From JBFMDN01 sp040753915 (lineage in GTDB: Bacteria > Desulfobacterota > Desulfomonilia > Desulfomonilales > Desulfomonilaceae): a stretch of 64,000 nt of DNA. Below the pieces are notes generated by a model that did no database searches, had not been told where the DNA came from, and saw only the letters and a list, made by a program, of their open reading frames with translations. The stretch spans positions 1 to 64,000 of the forward strand of contig JBFMDN010000025.1 in the NCBI GenBank assembly GCA_040753915.1, read 5' to 3'. Of the stretch, positions 1 through 7,495 are shown in pieces. Position 1 is the first letter of the stretch. The number at the start of each line of letters is the position of its first letter. The position numbers and the translations under genes are program-made.

Positions 1-723
1 ATAGCACTCGGTACGCCTAAGGGCAGAAAACCCCGGATAAACAACTTGAAACTCCGACTAGATTCCCTCTGATGACCCTGCTCGGAAAAATCCTCAGTCC
101 TGAACGACCAGCAGCGCGGAACGTAGGGTCTATGCGCACGATCACGCGTTTTTCTCGGAATTTCGTGCGTGCGTGGAAGCCCTCAAACCAACCGCAATCA
201 TTGGCGTTTCAGGAAAGCCTCGCATGTTCACCCGCGAGATACTGGAAGCCATGGCTCGTTTCAACGAAAGGCCCATCGTTTTCTCCCTATCCAATCCTAC
301 CTCCAAGACGGAATGCACCGCCGAGGAAGCCTACACCTGGACTCAAGGCCGTGCTATTTTCGCGAGCGGCAGCCCATTCGACCCGGTGACGGTCCATAAT
401 ACTTTGTGCCCGCACAGGGGAACAACGTGTACATCTTCCCGGGCGTAGGCCTGGGCGTCATCGCGTGCGGCGCAAGACACGTCACTGATGAAATGTTCTT
501 GGTTGCCGCACGCACGCTTGCGCAGCACGTTTCTTACGCCGATCTCGCTCAGGGAAGGGTTTATCCGCCACTGCCGAAAATCAGAGCAGTTTCCAGGGCC
601 ATCGCAACCGAGGTGGCTGAGGTGGCCTATCGACGAGGTTTGGCGCGGAAACCGAAACCCGACGATCTGAGCTCTTACATCGCCAAAATCATGTACTATC
701 CCGAATACCAGCGCTTCGCGTGA
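1..723 (+). pseudogene. Malic enzyme remnant (broken, 5' end outside window)
   Basis: The C-terminal half of an NAD(P)-dependent malic enzyme, which oxidatively decarboxylates malate to pyruvate, can be read only by changing frame. One frame (about 104-399) gives YAHDHAFF, then TAIIGVSG, ERPIVFSLSNPTSK and FASGSPFDPV, all classical malic enzyme motifs. After a frameshift near 400 a second frame gives FVPAQGNNVYIFPGVGLGV and continues to the TGA at 721-723. The first of these frames has a TGA at 101-103. Short fragments before it, such as LNDQQR in a third frame, suggest further shifts. Real decay is more likely than one sequencing error because several breaks are needed, but only reads can settle it. 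No second malic enzyme is visible here. Confidence 0.78.
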
Positions 724-924
724 CCCTGTAACAGCCCCGAGGACCGGGAGCAACTGTTGGATCGATTGCCTCACGATCCGATCCATCCCGTTGACAGGCA
801 TGTTTGTCGTAGCCAAATTCCTTGACATGGGGAGGCCTGTTAAGGATGAAGCCTGCAAATGCAGTCCTTCCCAGCAGAGGTGTTGTACGAGGTTAGTTAT
901 TCCGTTCCGAAGGGCGTGAGCACC

Positions 925-1068
925 ATGACCTTTGAGCAGAATATCTTGGATCAGATCGATGCACTGCACGAGAGAGGAAGGGATTTTGTGGAACGGGGAC
1001 AAATATATAGGGTGGCGGTTGAATACGCATTCGAAGTGTGCACGTTCGACGAACAATGGGGACGCTAA
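925..1068 (+). CDS. Small hypothetical protein (47 aa)
   Basis: A 47-residue acidic, mostly helical peptide beginning MTFEQNILDQIDALHERG. The open frame extends upstream to 859, but the ATG at 925 has a weak GAAGGGCG ribosome-binding site before it and is preferred. The gene ends 13 bases before the next start, so the two may be co-transcribed. I do not recognise the product. It could be a spurious ORF; its main support is tight packing with the better-supported gene after it. Confidence 0.35.
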   Translation: MTFEQNILDQIDALHERGRDFVERGQIYRVAVEYAFEVCTFDEQWGR

Positions 1069-1081
1069 GGGAGAAAGTACC

Positions 1082-1384
1082 ATGGAAATGCAGACATATT
1101 GTGACAGAATGTCGAGCGAGCTGGCTTCATGGAAAGCCAGAGTCGATGACGTTGTGCGAAAATTTGACAAAGCCCCTTGTGGAGATAAGGCAAATGTGAC
1201 TCCTCATATCAATCAACTGCATATGATCGTCGAGGAGTTGGAGGACAGAATCAGTATGCTCAAGACCGAGTGCCAAACCGCATGGGAGCCTGAGAAAATG
1301 GAACTGGAAAGCAAGTTCACCCACCTGAAGCGAACGTGGGAAGAGGTCTGGCACCGCACCTCTCCCGGGGACGTAGGAGGATAA
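1082..1384 (+). CDS. Small coiled-coil protein, hypothetical
   Basis: A 100-residue charged protein, almost entirely predicted helix and coiled coil, with Trp-containing segments near the end (TWEEVWHRT). It resembles the short bacterial coiled-coil proteins of the pattern METQKYxDKxxxxLxxWxAxIDxL, which are usually uncharacterised. The ATG at 1082 follows an AAGGGAGAAAG ribosome-binding site. The open frame runs back to 932, but the longer start would overlap the preceding small gene. Likely cytoplasmic; role unknown. Confidence 0.7.
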   Translation: MEMQTYCDRMSSELASWKARVDDVVRKFDKAPCGDKANVTPHINQLHMIVEELEDRISMLKTECQTAWEPEKMELESKFTHLKRTWEEVWHRTSPGDVGG

Positions 1385-2341
1385 CATCCTGGCACCATTG
1401 AAGACCTTCATGTTACAGTGCATAAGAGCGCTTATTTCTTAACAACGGAGTGCGGACGAGAGCCAATTCTCGGGCTTGCATTCAGACGCAGTGAGCTGCG
1501 TGCCAAAGAAAAGGGCGGGCTGCAAACCCGCCCTGCCTTGAGACAGGCTCCGAACCCGCACTTCCCAGAAGGAACCTGATTCCCAAATTCGTAGCCCTAC
1601 GTATGAAATCCTCTACTAAGGTAATGCATATGGAGTTCCGATCGGCAGATCCCTCAACGCTGTCCGGACGAGTGCTCTATGCAATTTGTGCCATGTTAGC
1701 GTCTCCGACAGGGCGTATCCCCTTCCACTGGCTTGCGGCCAGGTAGCGCGGGTGTGTTTTTCGCGAGTCCTGACGGCAGCGGGCTTGCTCTGCTAACCTT
1801 GGGTCATCTTATCCAATCATCGGGAAAATCATTGACTTGCGGATACAAGTAAGGTACACTCAATTCCAGTGCTGCTCTGACAGTTGGGCGTCGGGTTTTG
1901 CGCCATGATGCTACGTTTACGGAGGGGGGACCTTGACCGGCCAGGAGACAGATCTTATCGAGGGGAGTTTTTTCGTCATCAAGGATGGGATGCTCCTTGG
2001 AAGCGACCGGGCATGCTCTCCGATGACGCGTGGATTCGGGACGACCGCACTCGCGTCTTCTCCCATTGTGAAAGCCCTTTCTGCTGAAGCTGAGATTTCT
2101 CATTTCCTTTTCAGACAAACAAGCCCAATAGGTGAACTGGACCCTAGGACGCTGCCGGGCAGACGTATGTTTGCTTTACGGCAGCACGATGATGTGCTCT
2201 GCGTGTGAATTGAGATGAAGAGCAGGTCCGAAAGCGGGATTGGACATAGACAGCGTCCTCCTAGATGGAAACGGAAAGGGATTTTACAAAAGAGTCTGAC
2301 TTCGCCTGCAGCAAGTAGCTGGATTCGTGGAGGGTGTGAGA
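1385..2341. other. Long gap with hairpin and one repeat copy, no clear gene
   Basis: About 950 bases without a convincing gene. A perfect 7-bp hairpin (GGGCGGG at 1513-1519 with CCCGCCC at 1527-1533) is not followed by a T-run, so it may be part of a repeat rather than a terminator. A solo copy of a dispersed repeat lies at 1590-1621. A TTG-started frame at 1933-2208 has a strong purine tract before it (GGAGGGGGGA), but its translation has no recognisable features and changes character along its length. Confidence 0.5.
1590..1621 (+). repeat. Solo copy of a dispersed repeat end
   Basis: The segment reads CGTAGCCCTACGTATGAAAT followed by CCTCTACTAAGG. The same pattern occurs at 10879-10910 (plus strand) and, on the minus strand, at 10531-10560. 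The shared core is GAAATCCTCTACT. Here only one end is present, about 60 bases after a GC-rich palindrome. Confidence 0.6.
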
Positions 2342-3589
2342 ATGAGCGATGAAGAACAAGCGGCCACTACCCCCTTGCAAACGAATGGGTACTCCACTCT
2401 CCCAAGAAGGTTGGCACCCCAATTTACTGAAACTATTGATTTACCTCATGTGCCTCGCCACCGCATGACAGAGTCGGGCAGTTTTGAGTTGGTAGGAATC
2501 AGCTCAACGGCAATCGGGAGTCTGCTGGACGCTCTGCCGATACCGGTCTTGTGTATTGACAGCTCACTATCCGTACGATTCGCGAACAAGGCATGCTCAA
2601 AAATCGCGGAGACCTCTGAAGATCTCCAAGGGCGGTCCATCTTGAGAATCATGCCCCGCGACCAAGATATTGACCTGATGCACACGGTAACGGCAAACAT
2701 CCTGGCCACGAGAAAACCTCAGATCGCGGAAGGGATGATACGGAGGAGCAACGGAAATATGTGGGGCCGGATGCACTTCCGCTCTATCAGAATCTTGGGA
2801 GAGCGACTTGTTCTCATCCTCATCGAGGACCTCACACCAGAGAAGAGACAACTTATTCTCAAGGACAGGCATGAGAAAGAAATTCAGGAAGCCCGTTGTC
2901 AGCTTGAAACTCGAGTCAACGAAGCCACAGCGGAGTTATCCAGGGTGAACAGTGGATTACGGAGAGAAATCGCTTACCGACGTCAGGTAGAAGAAAAGCT
3001 CAGGCAGAGCCTTGTCAAATTCAAGCGGACCCTGGATGGGACCATTACCGCTCTGGCAGCTCTTGCGGAGAAGAGAGATCCATACGTTGCAGGCCATCAG
3101 TTTCGTGTGGCTCGGCTGGCATGCTCCATGGCTACTCACATGGGGCTCTCGGATGATCGGGTCAAGGGCATCGGTATCGCGGCCGCCATGCATGATATAG
3201 GAAAGATCTGCGTCCCTGCAGAGCTGCTAAGTAAGCCGGGACGGATAAGCGAGCATGAGTACGGGATAATTCGGGCGCACCCCGAAATTGGCTATGACAT
3301 CTTGAGAGTCATAGAGTTCCCATGGCCTCTGGCAGAGATAGCCTTGCAACATCATGAGAGGATCGATGGCTCCGGATATCCCCGGGGCCTCAAAGGGGAA
3401 GAAATGCTCCTGGAATCCCGCATCATTGCTGTTGCCGATGTCGTTGAGGCAATGTCGTCTCACCGACCGTATCGGCCGGCGCTCGATCTCCGGGACGCGA
3501 TAAAGGAGATTTGGGAACATAGGGGGGTTCTGTACGATAGCACAGTCGTTGACGCTTGTCTCAAGGTGATAAGGAACGGGATCCCGTGA
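2342..3589 (+). CDS. PAS-type sensor with HD-GYP domain (c-di-GMP phosphodiesterase family)
   Basis: A soluble 415-residue signalling protein. A PAS-like sensor occupies about residues 50-170, a coiled coil about 175-230, and an HD-GYP hydrolase domain about 230-415. The HD pair is in AAMHDIGKI and the diagnostic HHERIDGSGYP is intact, so it can be expected to hydrolyse cyclic di-GMP. The open frame starts at 2327, but the ATG at 2342 has GGAGGG eight bases upstream and is chosen. The PAS region closely resembles the N-terminal region of the hybrid kinase at 7496-9670, including the pattern WGRxxxRSIRI followed by ERLxLxLxEDLT. This suggests one sensory module feeding two output types. A PilZ-like gene follows on the same strand. 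Confidence 0.9.
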   Translation: MSDEEQAATTPLQTNGYSTLPRRLAPQFTETIDLPHVPRHRMTESGSFELVGISSTAIGSLLDALPIPVLCIDSSLSVRFANKACSKIAETSEDLQGRSILRIMPRDQDIDLMHTVTANILATRKPQIAEGMIRRSNGNMWGRMHFRSIRILGERLVLILIEDLTPEKRQLILKDRHEKEIQEARCQLETRVNEATAELSRVNSGLRREIAYRRQVEEKLRQSLVKFKRTLDGTITALAALAEKRDPYVAGHQFRVARLACSMATHMGLSDDRVKGIGIAAAMHDIGKICVPAELLSKPGRISEHEYGIIRAHPEIGYDILRVIEFPWPLAEIALQHHERIDGSGYPRGLKGEEMLLESRIIAVADVVEAMSSHRPYRPALDLRDAIKEIWEHRGVLYDSTVVDACLKVIRNGIP

Positions 3590-3706
3590 GAGTGTTTGTC
3601 AAAATGCTCGAAATGGGGAGAGGTCTATCATTCGAAGTCAGGACGAGAGTAAGTCCTGCCGAAGCTCTTCATCCTGCTTGAGAGCTGGTGTTGGGGGGAT
3701 TGATCG

Positions 3707-4522
3707 GTGGCCAAGGTCAATATTAATGTGAAGGAGATCACGGCTGACATTAGAAACGGTTTGAACGAAGCCGTCATTATGCATAAGTACGGGCTCACTC
3801 CCGGACAATTCCAGCGCCTCCTGCGCAAGATGATGGTTGCCGGCCATCTCTCGGAAATGGAGCTTTTCGATTGGCTTAGATTGAGTGATAGTCAACTCTT
3901 GGCTGCACTCGGCGAGAAGGCTCACGCGGTTGGGGAGTTGGACACCACGAAGGATGCGCGGGCAGTCGAGTCCGAAAAACCCTCTGATGCTCCCTCGGTG
4001 GGAAAGCCGGCGAATATGTCCAACGGGCCTGCTCCGTCTATCAAGTGCATACCGGTTCGGCTCACGGTTCGGGATCTCGGCAGTTCTGGGTGGAGCGGTT
4101 TTGTGCGAGACCTATCGGAGAAGGAGCTTCGAGTAGCATACCCCACGATGCACTCTTGTGCTACAGGCGAGGTCAAGAATCTTTGCATAGAAGCCCGCGA
4201 CATAGGCCAGAAGGATGACATACGGCTGGAAGCGACCTGTGAGTGGATCAAGAAACGGGGGCGACGCGGCGAATACTATGTGGCAAGATTTAACATAACG
4301 CGCATTTCTGATCGAGAACGGGACAAAGTCCGTTCTCTGATTTGGCAACTGCTATCGGACCTCCAGGTTCCGGCAAGAAGGGAGACTCATGAACCTGAAC
4401 CAGAAGTGGCGGTGGAACATTCGACCGACGCTCTCTTGTTATCCAACGCTCAATTTGAGAAGACCCATGAGCTCTTTCTTGACGGAGAGACAGCCTCTTT
4501 CGGACCCAATGAGCCAAGCTGA
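3707..4522 (+). CDS. PilZ-like domain protein with N-terminal DIRxG module
   Basis: 271 residues starting at GTG 3707 after a TTGGGGGGAT ribosome-binding site. The first 60 residues hold a helical module (DIRNGLNEAVIMHKYGLTP) also found at the start of the 30509-29973 protein. A variable linker follows, then a PilZ-like beta domain (about 115-225). The usual RxxxR of c-di-GMP-binding PilZ domains is not evident and the second motif is degenerate (DLSEKEL), so nucleotide binding is uncertain. It lies 117 bases after the HD-GYP gene, which fits a role in cyclic di-GMP signalling, but this is inferred from context only. Confidence 0.7.
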   Translation: MAKVNINVKEITADIRNGLNEAVIMHKYGLTPGQFQRLLRKMMVAGHLSEMELFDWLRLSDSQLLAALGEKAHAVGELDTTKDARAVESEKPSDAPSVGKPANMSNGPAPSIKCIPVRLTVRDLGSSGWSGFVRDLSEKELRVAYPTMHSCATGEVKNLCIEARDIGQKDDIRLEATCEWIKKRGRRGEYYVARFNITRISDRERDKVRSLIWQLLSDLQVPARRETHEPEPEVAVEHSTDALLLSNAQFEKTHELFLDGETASFGPNEPS

Positions 4523-4689
4523 ACGGCTCGGATGAGCAGGAACGAGGAGCCACACCACAGGCTAACGGGACTGTCTCACAATCTGCCGACAAGCCTGAAT
4601 CAACGGGCCTTGCTAAAGGGCTGGTTCATGAACCGCGCAAAATCAGGGCGCGTTCCCCCAGAGCGGCAGTGCCCCTGTAAGCCATGGCA

Positions 4690-5661
4690 TCAGGCGCTGG
4701 CGGCCTGCTGGAGTGCTCCAACTACTTCCGAAGGAATAGAGGTGAAGCGCATCAGGCATTCGTACTGCCCCTCCACCTGTTTCACCGATATGACCTTGGC
4801 GTAGCACTCTCTGGACATGAGGGCGAGGTTGGTATCCAGAATTTGGATCTTCACTTCGTCCCATCGGTTTAGGGGGTAGGTCGACCAAACGGTAACGCGT
4901 TTTGGCGAGAAATGCGTGATCGAGGCACTGAGCGGTTCTCCTGCAACGACTTTACGGTCAAGGGCATAGAGACGGACCTCGATTTCTTCTCGCAGCGGGA
5001 TCAGGTTTTCTATCAGCACCGGTAATCGAACATTGTACGGCTCTGAAATACCTATCACGTCGTACAAGACTGATGTCGAAGCGAGTCCCTTCACTTGGAC
5101 TGACAAAACATCTGCGACGTCCAGTGTGTTCGGCATCCTTTCATAAGTGGCATCACTGACGAGGACCTGTCCGCCGACCGCGTACGATTCCATTCTGCCA
5201 GTCAAGTTCACCTCGGAACCCACTACTCCGTATTTGGTCCTTCTTTCGGAACCGATGTTCGCCACAACAACTGTGCCCGTGTGAACAGCGATACCCATTT
5301 CTATACAGGGGAATCCGTCCTTCCTATTACAGGCGTTAACATCCTCCATGGCTATCTGCATTTTCAGCGCGCAAGCCACTGCACGGGCCGGATGATCGTT
5401 CAGTGGCTCCGGTGCACCAAAGAACGCAAAGATCCCATCCCCCATTATCTCGTCCACTATGCCCCCGTGGTCTTGAATGATCTCTACCATCTTTCCCAGG
5501 TACCGGTTGAGAAACAGCACGACCTGGTGCGGTTGCATGTCTGCAATGTGCGCAGTGAATCCTCGAATATCCGACATAATCATTGTGATTTCACGCGTCT
5601 CCCCCCCTAATTCAAGGCCGTCTTTGGATTCCAGGAGCTTGGTTACCACCTCTCGAGTCAC
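4690..5661 (-). CDS. Class III adenylate/guanylate cyclase with C-terminal PilZ-like domain
   Basis: The 323-residue frame starts at a GTG that overlaps the upstream symporter stop by four bases (GTGA). Residues about 20-205 form a class III nucleotide cyclase domain. The metal-binding Asp residues are in MSDIRGFTAH and in DEIMGDGIFAFFGAP, and the substrate loop contains TKYGVVGSEVNLTGRME; the Lys there fits ATP use. Residues about 225-320 look PilZ-like. Conserved cyclase residues TFGRYV can be read just upstream of the GTG in the same frame but lie behind a TAA, so the protein has lost or never had its usual N-terminal sensor. See the junction finding. Confidence 0.82.
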   Translation of the reverse strand: MTREVVTKLLESKDGLELGGETREITMIMSDIRGFTAHIADMQPHQVVLFLNRYLGKMVEIIQDHGGIVDEIMGDGIFAFFGAPEPLNDHPARAVACALKMQIAMEDVNACNRKDGFPCIEMGIAVHTGTVVVANIGSERRTKYGVVGSEVNLTGRMESYAVGGQVLVSDATYERMPNTLDVADVLSVQVKGLASTSVLYDVIGISEPYNVRLPVLIENLIPLREEIEVRLYALDRKVVAGEPLSASITHFSPKRVTVWSTYPLNRWDEVKIQILDTNLALMSRECYAKVISVKQVEGQYECLMRFTSIPSEVVGALQQAASA

Positions 5662-6500
5662 GTAGCGACCGAAAGTGTCTCGAATAATTCCTTCGATTTA
5701 TCGGCAATGACTGCTAGTACGACGAAGTTGTTTCCCGTCGTGAAGCCTAGGACCAGTGCTTCCTTGGAACAATTAAGCACGTCCTTGAATGTGAATCCTG
5801 TGAAACAGGTGACAATCATAGGCAGCAACCAGAATGTCAAGACAAAGGTGGCCAGTATGTAGCAGACAAAGTAGACCTCAAGACGCTGTAACTGCTCGAA
5901 GGAGATGGTGCCCACGAAAGTGGCTGTGAGAGCGAAGACGCCAATTGGGGAAGTCTTGACTACCATTCTCGTCATCTGGGTGAGGGCCTCGGCCAGGACC
6001 GACAACATTTTCAGGAATGGCTCTTTGTCTTTGACGCGTAAGAGAGCTGCGCCAAGAAACACGCTGAAGAAAACTATGGCGGGAACCAGAGCGTCGGACA
6101 GGGCGTTAAAGATATTGGCCGGAATATAGTATTCCAGCAAATTGGTAGCCTCAACCGTCCGAGGCTCCGACACGCTAAAAAAAGAAGAAGTCTGCGACAC
6201 CGGAAAGGCGTACGTGAAGCTAAAAATCACAATTAGTCCCACGAGCCAGAACAATACCAACATGAGCGAACCCTTGCCGGCCATCAGTTTGGCATCGCTT
6301 GGGGCGAGGGACCCAACTCCTTGGATCAACGTCACCACCATGTACGGGAACACGCCCATCTGGAGCAGCATGATGAAGGCCTTGCCGACGACGTTCAGAG
6401 GCTGACAGAGCTCCCCGAAGAAAAGACCGCATAACACGCCCAAGCCAAGGCCGACAAAGATCCAACTTGAAAGGCTGAGACGGGAAAGTCGTTGAAACAT
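5658..6500 (-). CDS. Truncated dicarboxylate/cation symporter (SDF/DctA family)
   Basis: 280 residues homologous to the N-terminal two thirds of sodium- or proton-dependent dicarboxylate/amino-acid symporters, normally about 400-440 residues. Several hydrophobic helices are visible, followed by the first re-entrant loop region (GFTTGNNFVVLAVIADKSKE). The protein then stops, so the second re-entrant loop and the last helices that bind substrate are missing. The break falls exactly where cyclase homology begins in another frame. It starts one base after the stop of the upstream gene, so the three genes look co-transcribed. Transport is unlikely; it might serve as a membrane anchor or simply be a remnant. 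Confidence 0.72.
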   Translation of the reverse strand: MFQRLSRLSLSSWIFVGLGLGVLCGLFFGELCQPLNVVGKAFIMLLQMGVFPYMVVTLIQGVGSLAPSDAKLMAGKGSLMLVLFWLVGLIVIFSFTYAFPVSQTSSFFSVSEPRTVEATNLLEYYIPANIFNALSDALVPAIVFFSVFLGAALLRVKDKEPFLKMLSVLAEALTQMTRMVVKTSPIGVFALTATFVGTISFEQLQRLEVYFVCYILATFVLTFWLLPMIVTCFTGFTFKDVLNCSKEALVLGFTTGNNFVVLAVIADKSKELFETLSVAT

Positions 6501-6501
6501 G

Positions 6502-7239
6502 TCACAACTCTGGAAGGTTGGGTTTTCTGATGAGGAAGCCGTTTTCGTCTTTCAGGTTTATTTCGTAGACTCCCATATTCGATTCGCCCTTGGCCATGGT
6601 CGCGGTTCCGCTGTACCCCAAACCTGTCGGCGCGTGAAACCGCTGATCTCCGAATGCCAGGAAACAGCTCGTAACACCCCTTATTGTGCCCTCTGTTCTT
6701 TCCAAATCGCATTCTACCGGCATATTGAGATCGGGGGTGACGAGAGTTTCATCGATCTCTGCGTGAAATTCAGCTTTCAATCGCTCTTTATCCCAAGAAA
6801 ACGACACCCAAGCATACGTCTTTTCAGTCCCCGCCACTAGAGCATCATAGGTATACCGCAACGAACCGGACCCTTCCTCAGCCCGTGTCTCCACAACTGC
6901 GTTCTTGCTCTCTCTTAGCTTGCCCAAAGTCGTAGCGTAGTATCCGAACGTGAACCCACCCAAGCGGAGCACGGGGATCGTATTGTCATCATACCGTGAA
7001 AAATCGCCTCACACTTCCGCGACGATCCGGCATTTCCACATCGTTGTAGGCACGCCCTCACAGGTAGCCTCGTCGGATGTCTCCCGATAAGCTTGCGAGA
7101 AGTGAAGAGTGCCAAGCTGCTGGGATTCCGAGGCCACTTGACACGAATCACCAAACAGCAGAGAGTGAGGGATGTCCCGAAACGAGCTAACTTGCCCGTC
7201 CGGCTGAGAAAAATCAATCAGCCATACGCGGTCCTTTGA
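6502..7239 (-). pseudogene. Unknown protein interrupted by an in-frame TGA
   Basis: The intact downstream part (6502-6972, GTG start, 156 aa) begins abruptly at VLRLGGFTFGYY. Reading the same frame upstream gives convincing protein sequence back to 7239 (for example RVWLIDFSQPDG and FGDSCQVASESQ), broken only by a TGA at 7011-7009. The whole frame would encode about 244 residues. I do not recognise the family; the sequence is beta-rich with no obvious membrane segment. It immediately precedes the truncated symporter and may belong to the same decaying operon. A nonsense mutation is the simplest explanation. Selenocysteine recoding is possible but poorly supported. Confidence 0.55.
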
Positions 7240-7495
7240 CTACATTGACGTGCATTCCTGAGCTTGTTGATGTGGAGAATCTCAATCCTCTTCCGGGAGG
7301 TCACCCGCATTGAGAGCCGGTCGCGTACCCATTGAGAGCAAACTTCATCCCCCCAACCAGGCTCCTTATTCGGAAGCACAATTGAAAAGCTTGGCTGTTC
7401 ACACTCTGAACGTCGCGAGTCTCAACCTGCCTATGAAGCTGGGAGCAACCACCTTCATACAAAGTCTTGGCAATATGTTCAACTGGTTGGTTCTT

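Noticed and set aside
343..1170. 275-residue minus-strand frame
   Set aside because: It crosses the malic enzyme remnant and two small plus-strand genes; no domain and no start signal.
1933..2208. TTG-started 91-residue frame after a purine-rich tract
   Set aside because: The start context is good but the protein shows no recognisable features, so it was not listed as a gene.
7009..7011. Selenocysteine codon in the 6502 gene
   Set aside because: The downstream hairpin is weak, the protein family is unknown, and neighbouring genes are broken, so a nonsense mutation is likelier.
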